In this document: piece by piece, positions 1-9,145 of the stretch
Layout of the letters: each line of letters begins with the position of its first letter
How positions within the stretch are numbered: position 1 is the stretch's first letter
From: Verrucomicrobiales bacterium
Lineage (GTDB): Bacteria; Verrucomicrobiota; Verrucomicrobiia; Verrucomicrobiales; DEV007
NCBI GenBank assembly: GCA_029213265.1
Contig: JARGNG010000008.1
Span: 62,001-126,000 of the forward strand
Direction of reading: 5' to 3'
DNA: 64,000 bases
Translations under genes and position numbers: made by a program
Notes under the pieces: generated by a model
The model's database searches: none
Told to the model about the DNA's origin: nothing
What the model saw: the letters and a program-made list of their open reading frames with translations, nothing else

Positions 1-398
1 TCCTGCCACCACTTGATCGCATCGGTTCCGACGGCGGTTTTGCTTTCCCCCAATGATTCGGAAGCCACCGCATCGAGCTTCGGCTTGTGCTCCAACTCTT
101 TTTCCAGGTCGAGCATCAGATCGAGATTCGTCGTGTGTTCTTTCAGATCGAGTATCGTGTATCCCATCAGCACCTCATAATCGAACCAAATGTGATTGAA
201 TCCAACGACGACGTCAGCCGCGCACAATTCGTCGATCAGTTCCTGCACCATCGATTCGTCATAAATCGTATAGGCATTCTTCGCGGAACTGAAGGTGACG
301 CCGACTGACATTTTCATGTCCGCCTTCCGGTCCCATCCGCCCACATCGTTGGCGGACCGTTGCGTTTCCAAATCAAAGTAGACGTAGTTCTCGGCCAT
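1..398 (-). CDS. RNase H-like 3'-5' exonuclease, N-terminal part (runs off the window)
   Basis: The minus-strand frame opens at an ATG (398-396) and stays open to the window edge, giving about 132 residues. The N-terminus reads YVYFDLETQ, the DxE ExoI motif of DEDD exonucleases, and a second motif GFNHIWFDYEVL matches ExoII (N...D). This resembles the predicted exonuclease domain of the RNase_H_2/YprB group that often accompanies DEAD helicases. The C-terminal part, including ExoIII, lies beyond position 1, so any helicase or zinc-finger extension cannot be judged. It lies downstream of the GH57 gene on the same strand with a 23-base gap, so it may be the last gene of that transcript. Substrate is unknown. 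Confidence 0.75.
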   Translation of the reverse strand, partial: MAENYVYFDLETQRSANDVGGWDRKADMKMSVGVTFSSAKNAYTIYDESMVQELIDELCAADVVVGFNHIWFDYEVLMGYTILDLKEHTTNLDLMLDLEKELEHKPKLDAVASESLGESKTAVGTDAIKWWQ

Positions 399-421
399 AA
401 TCCGCGGCGTTCCGTCCTCCT

Positions 422-2029
422 CTATTCGTATGCCTCAAACAAGTTCCAGGGCAGATCGGGGAAAATCGGATTCTTTTTCTCAATTTCCTCCAGCACCCCG
501 TCGTCGCTCGTTTCGGTGGTGACCGCCCAAATGCGATCGAAGTCCGCGAGGTGCTCACGAGTGCGCCCCTCGGCATACTCGCGGGACGGCTCGTTCCGCA
601 TCAGGAAGCCCCAGTCGCTCGATTGCGCGAGAAGTAATTCCCGGGTCATCAACTGGATGCAACGCTGTCGGTGGTTCGTTCCGTCCTCGTCAAACTCGGC
701 GCGGTTTTCATCAAACAAACAAACAAACCGGGCGAGCATTTCAGCGCGGGATTGCAACTCGGTGAGTGCCCAGGTATTTTCCGGACTGGTCCAACTTTCA
801 AAGTAGCCGCCTTCGCTCCAGGAAGAGGAAACGGGCGAGGCTTCGGGCCACTCGCGCTTCTCATGAGTACTCAGAAACTCACCGGGATTCACAAACTGAA
901 AATCGCCCCGTTGCGCCGTGTTCCGGAAAACGCGCTCAAGAAATTCGGTTCCTTCGAACCACCAGTGACCGAAAAGATCCATATCGAAAGCACAGACTAC
1001 GAGAGGATCTTCGACCCCTTCGGCTTCAAGCGAAGCCAGTTGCGCACCCCGGTTGCTCACGAATCGCAGCGAATGCTCTTCCAGAGCCCGCGAAGCAAGA
1101 TCCATATCATAGGGCAAATTATCATCCTCATTTCGCTCGAGCCGGTAGTATTTCAGCCCCGTAAACTGGCGCTGCTCCGATTCGCCCAGATAATCCCGCA
1201 AGTACTCCACCGGTGCTTCCAGCCCGATGTCGCGCATAAAATTCCGATAGCGTCCGTCACCGGGAAACCCCTCATCGGCGCTCCAGATTTCACTGCTACT
1301 TCCCTGATCTCTGCCAAAAACACGCAAGCCGCTTTTCGCTGCACCGGGGAGATAGGGAAACAGCGGATCCGCATTGGGTGCGCTCGTCATTCCATGCTCT
1401 TCGACGATTGTCCAGTCGATCCCCTCCTGTTTCAGGAGTTGAGAAAGTGCGGGAGCATACGCGCACTCCGGCAGCCAGAACCCGCGGGGCATTCTGCCAA
1501 AACACTGCACATACTGCCGAATTCCCACTCGAACCTGCGCCTGTGCCGCCTCTGGCACCCGCATGAGCAAAGGCAGAATCCCGTGGGTGGCTGCGCTCGC
1601 GGTAATTTCCAAATGACCGCTGTCACGAAGGTCCGCATAGGCTTTGACCAAGTCGCCCTGCCACTCTTCCACGAACAGGGTCCGAAACCGGAAAAAGCGA
1701 TCTTCATACATTTTGGCGAGTTCACCGAAACCGGTGACATCCCCTCTCTCCACTTCTTCACGACAGAGTCGCAGGGTCCGGTCAATGTAAGCCAGCGTTC
1801 GCCGACGCAGAATCCGATCCTGCAGCATCGCAAGGAAGGTGGGCGACAAATTCAGGGTCAGACGAAACGGCACCTCTTCGCTCCGAAGACGAAACATCAT
1901 TTCCAGCAAAGGAAGATGGGTCTCCAAGACCGCACTGTGAAGCCAGTCCTCCTCCAGGCAGTGCGGCACTTCAGGGTGGCGCACCCAAGGGACGTGGGCA
2001 TTCAGGACAATTGAACAATTCCGGCTCAT
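422..2029 (-). CDS. GH57 family 1,4-alpha-glucan branching enzyme
   Basis: A 535-residue GH57 protein, the usual length for the branching-enzyme type with a DUF1957-like C-terminal domain. GFWLPECAY at about 183-191 carries the nucleophile Glu188, and FDMDLFGHWWFEG near 348-360 carries the acid/base Asp349; both are hallmarks of the Thermotoga AmyC/Thermococcus TK1436 type. The N-terminal VLNAHVPWVRHPE matches the conserved H-x-P-(W/Y) strand of the GH57 barrel. It would introduce alpha-1,6 branches into glycogen-like glucan in the cytoplasm. The start overlaps the stop of the upstream RDD gene by 4 bases (ATGA), indicating translational coupling. Family assignment is secure; branching rather than amylase activity is inferred from the closest motif matches. 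Confidence 0.9.
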   Translation of the reverse strand: MSRNCSIVLNAHVPWVRHPEVPHCLEEDWLHSAVLETHLPLLEMMFRLRSEEVPFRLTLNLSPTFLAMLQDRILRRRTLAYIDRTLRLCREEVERGDVTGFGELAKMYEDRFFRFRTLFVEEWQGDLVKAYADLRDSGHLEITASAATHGILPLLMRVPEAAQAQVRVGIRQYVQCFGRMPRGFWLPECAYAPALSQLLKQEGIDWTIVEEHGMTSAPNADPLFPYLPGAAKSGLRVFGRDQGSSSEIWSADEGFPGDGRYRNFMRDIGLEAPVEYLRDYLGESEQRQFTGLKYYRLERNEDDNLPYDMDLASRALEEHSLRFVSNRGAQLASLEAEGVEDPLVVCAFDMDLFGHWWFEGTEFLERVFRNTAQRGDFQFVNPGEFLSTHEKREWPEASPVSSSWSEGGYFESWTSPENTWALTELQSRAEMLARFVCLFDENRAEFDEDGTNHRQRCIQLMTRELLLAQSSDWGFLMRNEPSREYAEGRTREHLADFDRIWAVTTETSDDGVLEEIEKKNPIFPDLPWNLFEAYE

Positions 2030-2871
2030 GAAAATTTAAGGGACTGCAAGAGTAGTAAGCCGAAAAATACAAAAATGGCCAGCACTATCCTGAGAGGCCC
2101 CAAACGACAGCTTTCCACCCTAACTTTCAGCTGCTGATCCCATAAACAATTGCCGGTCGCCATCAAGCGAAAAAAACTGAATGTCATCGCAATGATTGGC
2201 AAAACACTGATGTGCAGCCCCATCCCGAACACATAGACAAAGAAACTGCGGGTCAGCGACTGCATCACCGAGAGTTTGTGACCTTCCACCGAAACGACCC
2301 GAATCCCGAGCAGGGCTTTTCCCGGAGTGGTTCCGAGAAAGTGAATCAGGAACGCTTCGAGGACATGCCAGCCAATCAGCGCGACAATCTGTGCTTTTGC
2401 CAAAGCCAGCGCCTCAGGGGATCGCATCGACTCCATATACCGGGCGAAGAGATCTGCTGTCGACTCTCCCTCCACAAGCTGGGGAATCGAATAATCGGAA
2501 AGCAGTAAAACGACGACCGAGACAAGGCTGTAGTCAAACATCCGGGCCCAGAAACGGACAAAGGGACGCACTTCCCGGGGCAGGTCCAGTGCCGGCGAAG
2601 GTGGTGCATCGGGGGAGGCATCCGGAAGCGGGGGCATCCCTTCGACCTCCTCCGCGTTCTCTTCAGGCAGGGAAGGCGGCTCCGGCTTCGGAAGTTCCTG
2701 TTTCAGGAAGGTGTCGAGCGAAGGGATTTCGCGGAGCGGCTTCCATCCATCCAGGTCGCGGTGCCATCCCAGGGTGTCGCCCGAGATCTCCTTTGCTTCG
2801 AGCATTTCGGAGACGCGAAAGATGCTGACCGGTCCGGTCTTTTCGCCGTCGATGGATAAATAAAATTCCAT
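2026..2871 (-). CDS. GYF_2/RDD domain membrane protein
   Basis: 281 residues. The N-terminal 60 residues (MEFYLSIDGEKTGPVS... then DGWKPL) form a GYF_2 (DUF4339) domain, a small module thought to bind proline-rich or unfolded segments. An acidic, proline-rich linker follows (about 65-105), then an RDD domain beginning VRPFVRFWARMFDYSLV with the Arg and Asp of the family. About three or four hydrophobic helices follow, and GTTPGKALLGIRVV is the typical RDD middle motif. RDD proteins are membrane proteins of mostly unknown transport role. GYF_2-RDD fusions are common in Planctomycetes and Verrucomicrobia, which supports the taxonomic reading. It lies between the permease (25-base gap) and GH57 (4-base overlap). 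Confidence 0.85.
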   Translation of the reverse strand: MEFYLSIDGEKTGPVSIFRVSEMLEAKEISGDTLGWHRDLDGWKPLREIPSLDTFLKQELPKPEPPSLPEENAEEVEGMPPLPDASPDAPPSPALDLPREVRPFVRFWARMFDYSLVSVVVLLLSDYSIPQLVEGESTADLFARYMESMRSPEALALAKAQIVALIGWHVLEAFLIHFLGTTPGKALLGIRVVSVEGHKLSVMQSLTRSFFVYVFGMGLHISVLPIIAMTFSFFRLMATGNCLWDQQLKVRVESCRLGPLRIVLAIFVFFGLLLLQSLKFS

Positions 2872-2896
2872 AAAGTTTTTCTACGAACGTCGCGAA

Positions 2897-4255
2897 CTAC
2901 TCGCTGCGCAACGCTTTCGCGGGTTGCATCGAAGCAGCAACCGAAGCGGGAATCAATGCGGCAATTACGCAAAGAATAAAGGAACCGATGGAAATGATGA
3001 GAATGTCTTTCATCCGGATCTGTGCAGGTAGGCCCCCATCGACTTTGTAGACTTCCTCGGAAAAGAAATTGATCCCGAACTGCTGACCGAGCCAACCCGC
3101 CATTTCATTTCGGAAGTGGACCGTGAAATATCCAATCAGCAGGCCCAGCGCCACGCCTAACAAACCAACGATAATTCCCTGAAAGAGAAACACGGAAGCG
3201 ACCTGCTCCTCTCTCGCACCAAGCGCTTTCATCAGGCCGATCTCGGCCCGCTTTTGGAAGGTAACCGTGATCATTGTGTTCATGGTGCAGAAGCTGGCGA
3301 CGATTACGACCATGAACAGAATCAGATACATCATCTGCCTTTCACCCGCGACGGCGTCGAAAAGAGCCTTGTGTATCTGCCCCCAGGTCAGAATCCTGTA
3401 TTGATCCGGCAGCAAACTATACAACTCCGACTGGTATTCACCCGCCTTGAATCCATCATCCGTCCGGATCGCGATCCCGTGGCATTCCTCGAGATCAAAG
3501 TTGTACAATACCTGCGCGGTCTCAAGGTGGGCGAAAACCACATTGTTATCGAAATCAAAGTGCCCGGAGTCAAAGATCCCCGTGATCGTCAACTCCTGCG
3601 GAGCGGTTCGCTCGCGAACGTCATCGATCAGATTCTTTCTCTCCTCTTCACCGGTTTCCTTCTCCAACTTGTTCACGATATTCATCATCGTGTCGACATC
3701 GGTTGGAGAGAAGAGAAGGATTGTGTCGCCGATATCGACTCCCATCCCGTCGGCAAGACCGTCCCCGATCACGGCCGAATAGAAACCGTTGATATCAAAT
3801 TCCCCCCGCGTCACAAACTTGTCTTTCTCCCCGGGGAACTGCGGATCCTGAACCAGCGCCAGCTTGCTCTCCATTCGCGCCAACTCCTCACCTTCCGGCG
3901 GCATGATCCCGCGAATCATGGGAGCCTTGCGGTAGGTGCCCCGCTCATTTGTCACCTCCATGATCACCTGACCGGTCACGAACGGAGTGATCGATGTGAT
4001 TCCCGGTTGATCGATGATTTTATCAATCGGCTCGGCGTAGTCCCCAATGATTCCTCCCGCATCAACGACCATGTGGGGTTCAAATCCGAGGATGCTGTCG
4101 CGAATTCTTTCTCCATACCCGGTGAAAACAGCAATCACCACCGTCAACAACCAAACCGCCAGCGAGACTCCGACAACGGAAATCACGGAAATGATGGAGA
4201 GGTAGAGACGCTTCGGCTTGAGATAGCGGGCCGCGATAAAAGGGCTAAAAAGCAT
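2897..4255 (-). CDS. LolC/LolE-type ABC transporter permease (FtsX/MacB family)
   Basis: 452 residues with the four-helix FtsX/MacB layout: one helix at about 20-45, a large periplasmic domain (about 60-300), then three helices near 310-335, 355-380 and 415-440. The opening FIAARYLKPKR is the characteristic start of lipoprotein-releasing permeases (LolC/E: iaxRYl..kr), and KRAEIGLMKALGAREEQV is the FtsX-domain signature that contacts the ATPase. It probably works with a LolD ATPase to extract lipoproteins from the inner membrane. No LolD gene is adjacent; the ABC ATPase at 27.9 kb is of a different type. Good family confidence, but the exact cargo is inferred. Confidence 0.85.
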   Translation of the reverse strand: MLFSPFIAARYLKPKRLYLSIISVISVVGVSLAVWLLTVVIAVFTGYGERIRDSILGFEPHMVVDAGGIIGDYAEPIDKIIDQPGITSITPFVTGQVIMEVTNERGTYRKAPMIRGIMPPEGEELARMESKLALVQDPQFPGEKDKFVTRGEFDINGFYSAVIGDGLADGMGVDIGDTILLFSPTDVDTMMNIVNKLEKETGEEERKNLIDDVRERTAPQELTITGIFDSGHFDFDNNVVFAHLETAQVLYNFDLEECHGIAIRTDDGFKAGEYQSELYSLLPDQYRILTWGQIHKALFDAVAGERQMMYLILFMVVIVASFCTMNTMITVTFQKRAEIGLMKALGAREEQVASVFLFQGIIVGLLGVALGLLIGYFTVHFRNEMAGWLGQQFGINFFSEEVYKVDGGLPAQIRMKDILIISIGSFILCVIAALIPASVAASMQPAKALRSE

Positions 4256-4332
4256 GGCAGGGGGAACGGGATTTCGCTACGTTACCCGCTTATCCTGTTT
4301 ACGATAGTTGATTTCATTTCTTAGTCTTTCCT

Positions 4333-4959
4333 ATGATTGGTGCCCGTCCCGATAAGTACAAAGCCGTCATTTTCATTGGCGCTCCCGGTTGTGGGAAAGG
4401 CACGCAAGGTCAGATTCTTGCTGCGATTCCGAGGTTCTATCATTTCTCCATGGGGGACGCTTTCCGCTCGATGGACACAAGAACTCCGATCGGTCAGGAG
4501 TTTGTCTCCTTTTCCCGCAAGGGAGAACTGGTCCCGGACGAACTGACCGTCCGCTATTTCAAAAAGCAGGTCGACGCCCGCGCCGATCTCCACATGTTCA
4601 AGCCGGACATCGATATTCTCCTTCTCGATGGAATCCCGCGGAGCGTCGAACAGGCTGTCCTTCTCGAGAAACACATTGAAGTACTGCAGCTCTTCCATCT
4701 CTCCTGTCCGGACCGGGACGAGTTGATTACCCGAATCCGAAAACGCGCCCTGAAAGAGGGACGCATGGACGATGCCAGCGAGCCAGTGATCAAAAAGCGA
4801 ATTCGCACCTACGAAATCGAAACGAAGGAACTGCTCGATCACTATTCAGATCGACGAACTGACATCAATGCCAACCAGGCTCCCATCAAAGTGACCCACG
4901 ACATTCTCGGAGCGATCCTCAACCATCCGGAATGGCAGGGATTCGCCAGTGAAGCGTAA
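4333..4959 (+). CDS. adk: Adenylate kinase family nucleotide kinase
   Basis: 208 residues. GAPGCGKGTQ at about 17-26 is the adenylate-kinase P-loop, FSMGDAFR the NMP-binding segment, and LLLDGIPRSVEQA matches the conserved DGFPR with Phe replaced by Ile. The protein is of the short type: the LID region (about 130-150) lacks the zinc-finger insertion of long adenylate kinases. It converts AMP + ATP to 2 ADP, or possibly another NMP given the I-for-F change. It is divergent from the LolC/E-like gene with a 77-base shared upstream region. The ATG follows a poorly defined ribosome-binding region. Confidence 0.85.
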   Translation: MIGARPDKYKAVIFIGAPGCGKGTQGQILAAIPRFYHFSMGDAFRSMDTRTPIGQEFVSFSRKGELVPDELTVRYFKKQVDARADLHMFKPDIDILLLDGIPRSVEQAVLLEKHIEVLQLFHLSCPDRDELITRIRKRALKEGRMDDASEPVIKKRIRTYEIETKELLDHYSDRRTDINANQAPIKVTHDILGAILNHPEWQGFASEA

Positions 4960-5114
4960 CCCCTCTTTTCATCCGCACCGTTTCCTAAAAGCACCTACAG
5001 GGTCAGGTCATTCCGTGCCCCCCCCCCGGTTTACTGCAGTATTCTGGCAGTTCCTTCTCGAAACAGACCCGGTTTTCACTGGTCACGAGCTTTGAAACAG
5101 GTGCACTGATTCCT

Positions 5115-5794
5115 ATGTGTTTCCGGCTGCTTTTCGCCCTTTGCGTTGGCATTGGGATCTCCTCCAGTCAAGTTCAAGCCCAGTACACCGTAGTTGGGGA
5201 AGCTTCCGAAATGCCCAACTCGGTCTTCGATAAGGCATTTGGAGCGCTCAGCGAATCGAACCTGCTGGTTCCCCAGGGAGATTTTGAAACCTTCGGCGTT
5301 AATTTTGGAACGAAAGGCGATACCGAACTGCCAATTTCCTGGTAGGCACCGACAGGGCAGCGTATTCAGATCGAGGCCCCCGCTGGATACTCCGAGGTGA
5401 GAGTCGAATTTATTTATCAACTCGATGCAACCTTGGGCGGAGCGGTCGGTTTCGACCCCTCAGAGATGGGGTTTCGAAGTCATACAGGAGGAGGGACTGA
5501 CATTAGTGCCCTTGTTTCCTCGCAGCTTTCCCCGGTGCCGAGGTCGCCCTCAACGGTTCTCTCGCCTTTCAATCCGCTGCAACGAACCTCATTCCAGTCG
5601 ATCCGAACGGGGAGCACGATGTATTTCTGGGGACGGCAACGCCGCTCTTACCCCCGGAATATGCGGGGCTGGTCGCCCGGAAGAGAGCTCTTGTCGCGAA
5701 GCTGAAGCGCCTCAAAAAGCAGCGGAACAAAGCCGGGCGACCCAAGGAGAATCGAAGTTCCATTTGCTTCGTCTACTCCACCGTCCGGAAATAG
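5115..5794 (+). pseudogene. Decayed gene for a small secreted protein
   Basis: An ATG at 5115 starts a clear signal peptide (MCFRLLFALCVGIGI...VQAQ) and a mature part that stops at an in-frame TAG (5343-5345). The same frame then continues sensibly with residues such as RIQIEAPAGYSEVRVEFIYQL until about 5520. There the readable peptide jumps one frame, to AAFPGAEVALNGSLAF and a Lys/Arg-rich tail ending at 5794. One nonsense change and one frameshift over about 220 codons point to a decayed gene. The shifted tail overlaps the 3' end of the convergent lipoprotein gene. I do not recognise the family. Upstream, 4960-5114 contains only a run of nine C residues (about 5017-5026) and no evident promoter. 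Confidence 0.5.
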
Positions 5795-6228
5795 ACCCAC
5801 ATGCCCCCGTCTCCCGTCAGCTTGAGCCGGATTCCGGATTCGACCTTGCTCCAGGTTACGATCTCTCCATCAGCGTATTTGACGACATAGCTGGAGGCAT
5901 CGGGACGGTCGATGATTTCATAAAGCTGCGCTTCGCCAACTCCACCCTGGACGCGTCGCATCTCACTGGACGTAAACTCGACCTCCACTCCTTCGAACTG
6001 GGCCAGGAGGACCCGGGAAAGCCCTTTCTGGAGGCCTCCGACAATATCCTTGAGAAGGCCTTTACCGGGTTCGTCGGGTGTCGGATTTTGATCCGCTGTC
6101 ATCGCCTCCAAAGTCCGATCCTGATCGATCGTCCATTTTCCTATGAGCCAGTTCCCGCCGCATCCGGTGAGAAAGACAGACATCAATAGGAGCAGAGCAA
6201 AGCGGGGAAGAAAGGCCATGGATTTCAC
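5773..6228 (-). CDS. Putative lipoprotein, function unknown
   Basis: 151 residues. The N-terminus has a lipoprotein signal: Lys/Arg, a hydrophobic stretch and the lipobox LTGC with Cys at about 23, so it should be lipid-anchored. GNWLIGKWTIDQDRTLEAM is a lipocalin-like or YcfL-like opening seen in small outer-membrane lipoproteins, followed by a beta-rich remainder. Homologues with the pattern GxWxxD are common as uncharacterised proteins in Verrucomicrobia. It stands alone on the minus strand, convergent with the decayed secreted-protein gene and divergent from ftsK. Coding looks healthy; no function can be assigned. Confidence 0.75.
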   Translation of the reverse strand: MKSMAFLPRFALLLLMSVFLTGCGGNWLIGKWTIDQDRTLEAMTADQNPTPDEPGKGLLKDIVGGLQKGLSRVLLAQFEGVEVEFTSSEMRRVQGGVGEAQLYEIIDRPDASSYVVKYADGEIVTWSKVESGIRLKLTGDGGMWVYFRTVE

Positions 6229-6380
6229 ATCTTGATGCTATCGTGCACCCGGCTTCGCTGTCAACGCGGGAGGTCATTTCCGAAGTGGCGGATTTTATTC
6301 AAGATTTCTAAGATATACGTTGATCCAAAACGCCAAGTGAGTCATACTAGCGATCAAAACCACTGCTTTTTAGATTTTTC

Positions 6381-6386
6381 TATAAT
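6381..6386 (+). promoter_or_regulatory. Possible -10 box upstream of ftsK
   Basis: An exact TATAAT stands in an AT-rich stretch 41 bases before the ftsK ATG. No convincing TTGACA lies 16-18 bases upstream, so this is a weak prediction. The rest of 6229-6426 between the divergent lipoprotein gene and ftsK shows nothing else I can name. Confidence 0.3.
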
Positions 6387-6426
6387 TTTGAGAACTTGAG
6401 GCTGTTTCCTCACCTGAACCGCATCC

Positions 6427-9021
6427 ATGGCCGCCCGAAAATCCAGCCCCACCTCATCGAAGAGCCCGAAACGGAAGACGGCGGCACGCGCAAGTAAGGC
6501 TCCCGTAAAGAAAAGAGCTCCCAAGCCACGTCGCGTCCCGGCAGATGGCCCCTACGCTCTCCACGAGATTGTCGCCATCGTGCTGTTCGGAGTTTCCGCG
6601 ATGCTTCTCCTTGCTCTCATCTCCTATTCACCGAGCGATCTTCCCTCGTGGGTTCCTTTCAGCAGCCAGTCCGGACAAAGCGATGTAGTGAACAATTTCA
6701 TTGGTCCAGTCGGAGCCGTGACGGCGGGTTATGCCTACTTTTTCTTCGGTGTGGCGAGTTTTTTGATTCCTGCCGTCCTTGCCTGGTGGGGATTTCAAGT
6801 TATGACCGGCGCGAGACCGTTTCACCCACGAAATTTTATCTCCGGCCTCTCCCTCGTTGGTTCTGCCGCCTGCCTGATTGAATTTCAATCGATGTTCTTT
6901 GAAGAGTGGTCGAGCCGCATCAACCTGCCCCGAAGTTCCGGCGGATTCGTTGGCTATGGCCTCGGTCACAAGGTAATTGAAAACCTGATGGGATCGGTCG
7001 GCTCGGTCATTCTCATGTCCATCGTCTATGCGATCGCCCTCATTGTGATCACCGGCATCCATCCCTTCTACTTCGTCATGATGGTACGGCAAAAAACTGG
7101 CGAAATGATGGCCGACATTCGCGAAAACGGTCTTCCCTTCCAAAGTGTTCGACTTCCCTCGCTTCCGCAATTACCTCAGCTACCGCAAAAGAAGGCGACC
7201 AAACCGGAAGCAGCGAAAAAGAGTCCCGCCAGAACGAAGTCGGAGAAAAAGGAAGAGGAGAAGCAACCCGATCTGTTCACCAACCCGGTCGAGCCGAATC
7301 CAGAACCAAAGATCATCGATTCGTCCCAGTCCGCTCGAAAGAAGCTTTCTCCGGAAGAGGCTGCGGGATCACTTTTCTCCAAAGCGGAAAAAGAGACTCC
7401 GGCACTACTCTCCGGCGGTCAATTTCAGGACTACGAACTTCCTCCGCTCAGTATCCTACAGTATGCCGACGATGAAGATACCGAACCCGCAGATCAGGCT
7501 GAGCTGATCAAGCAGCAAAATAATATTGTCAGCACCCTGGGGACCTTTGGGGTCGATGTGGAGCCGGGCGATATTACGAGGGGCCCGACGATCACGCGAT
7601 ACGAACTCTATCCGATGCCGGGACTTCGCGTGAACCGGATCACTTCGCTGCAGGCCGACATTGCCCGTGCGACCCGCGCAGAAAGGATCAACATCCTTGC
7701 TCCGGTTCCCGGAAAGGACACCGTCGGAATCGAAATTGCAAACTCCGACAAGATTGCCGTTGCCCTTCGCGAGCTTTTTGAAGACGAAGCGTTCCGCGAT
7801 TCCAAAGCAAAGCTTCCCCTCGCTCTCGGAAAAGATGTCTACGGAAAAACCGTCATCGGTGACCTTGCCCGTATGCCTCACCTCCTCGTCGCCGGCGCGA
7901 CAGGTAGCGGAAAAAGTGTCTGCATCAACAGCATCATCGCCAGCCTACTCTATCGCTTCACTCCGGACGAACTTCGCTTCATCATGGTCGATCCGAAAGT
8001 GGTCGAAATGCAGCTCTACAATGACCTTCCTCACATGGTCGTCCCCGTAGTGACCGACCCGAAGAAAGTACTTCTCGCCCTCCGCTGGGTCATCAATGAA
8101 ATGGAGCGCCGTTACGCTCTCTTCGCCAAAATGGGGACTCGAAATTTCGAAGGCTTCAATGCAATGCGGGCGAAAGATCTCGCCGAAGAGGAGGAGGCCG
8201 AAATCGTCATGGAGGAGCCGGAACTCGAGATGGCCCATCACGTCAAACTCAGCGACGAGCTCGAGGCGGAAGGCGGTTTCCCGGAAGAACCGGCCGACGA
8301 AATTCCGCTGCGCGGCACACAGCCAACTGCGGTAGAGGACGACATTCCCGACAGCCTTCCCTACATCGTCGTCATCATTGACGAGCTTGCCGACCTCATG
8401 CAGACCGCCCCGGCCGACGTCGAATCCGGGATCGCCCGGATCGCACAAAAGGCGCGAGCCGCTGGCATTCACCTCATCGTCGCAACGCAGACTCCGCGAG
8501 CTGATGTTGTTACCGGGGTCATCAAAGCGAACATCCCCTGCCGGATTGCTTTCCAGGTTTCCTCGAAGACAGACAGCCGGATCATTCTCGATGCCAACGG
8601 AGCCGAGAACCTTGTTGGAAAAGGAGATATGCTGTATCTCCCCCCCGGGAGCGCTCAGCACATTCGCGCCCAGGGCGCCCTCATTACCGACGAAGAAGCG
8701 CAGGATCTCGTCGAAGCCTGCGCTTCCCAGGGAACTCCGAAATTTGAGCCCGATGCGCACGAAGCGATCGAATCAGGCTCTTTCGACGATGACGGCGACG
8801 ACGAGATTTCCGACGCCGATGAAGAGATTCTGGAGAAGTGCCTCGAAGTCATTTACGGCGAGAAAAAAGCGTCTACATCCCTGCTACAGAGGCGCTTACG
8901 CCTAGGCTACACCCGGGCTGCGAGAATGATTGATATCCTCGAAAGCAGAGGAATCATCGGCCCGGGAGATGGCGCAAAGCCCCGCGAAATTCTAGTCGAT
9001 TTAACGGATGACTTCGCGTAG
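6427..9021 (+). CDS. ftsK: DNA translocase FtsK/SpoIIIE
   Basis: 864 residues. A basic N-terminal tail (1-45) precedes four membrane helices (about 48-220). A Lys/Pro/Glu-rich linker (240-340) leads to the motor. Walker A GATGSGKS is at about 490-497 and Walker B VVIIDELADLM follows. The C-terminal 65 residues (SDADEEILEKCLEVIY...LLQRRLRLGYTRAARMI) form the gamma winged helix that reads KOPS-like DNA. It pumps chromosome ends at the division septum to help XerCD resolution and decatenation. An acidic insertion of about 60-70 residues (roughly 580-645) separates the motor core from Walker B. The rodZ-like gene follows about 120 bases downstream. Confidence 0.95.
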   Translation: MAARKSSPTSSKSPKRKTAARASKAPVKKRAPKPRRVPADGPYALHEIVAIVLFGVSAMLLLALISYSPSDLPSWVPFSSQSGQSDVVNNFIGPVGAVTAGYAYFFFGVASFLIPAVLAWWGFQVMTGARPFHPRNFISGLSLVGSAACLIEFQSMFFEEWSSRINLPRSSGGFVGYGLGHKVIENLMGSVGSVILMSIVYAIALIVITGIHPFYFVMMVRQKTGEMMADIRENGLPFQSVRLPSLPQLPQLPQKKATKPEAAKKSPARTKSEKKEEEKQPDLFTNPVEPNPEPKIIDSSQSARKKLSPEEAAGSLFSKAEKETPALLSGGQFQDYELPPLSILQYADDEDTEPADQAELIKQQNNIVSTLGTFGVDVEPGDITRGPTITRYELYPMPGLRVNRITSLQADIARATRAERINILAPVPGKDTVGIEIANSDKIAVALRELFEDEAFRDSKAKLPLALGKDVYGKTVIGDLARMPHLLVAGATGSGKSVCINSIIASLLYRFTPDELRFIMVDPKVVEMQLYNDLPHMVVPVVTDPKKVLLALRWVINEMERRYALFAKMGTRNFEGFNAMRAKDLAEEEEAEIVMEEPELEMAHHVKLSDELEAEGGFPEEPADEIPLRGTQPTAVEDDIPDSLPYIVVIIDELADLMQTAPADVESGIARIAQKARAAGIHLIVATQTPRADVVTGVIKANIPCRIAFQVSSKTDSRIILDANGAENLVGKGDMLYLPPGSAQHIRAQGALITDEEAQDLVEACASQGTPKFEPDAHEAIESGSFDDDGDDEISDADEEILEKCLEVIYGEKKASTSLLQRRLRLGYTRAARMIDILESRGIIGPGDGAKPREILVDLTDDFA

Positions 9022-9145
9022 CGTCTCTCCCCGACGAATGATTTTCTGACATTTTCTGCCCTTCCCATCGTCGTAAAGGTGAATTGTGCAGAATTCGGAA
9101 CGTCTTTCCTCACAATCTACCTGCCCTCCGAACGAGGGTGCGAAC

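Noticed and set aside
671..2014. Long plus-strand open frame (447 codons) opposite the GH57 gene
   Set aside because: It lies fully antisense to a gene with catalytic motifs and shows no domain; it arises from codon bias of the real frame.
5017..5026. Run of nine C residues considered as a phase-variable tract
   Set aside because: It lies between genes, about 90 bases from the next start, with no promoter elements placed around it; no support for function.
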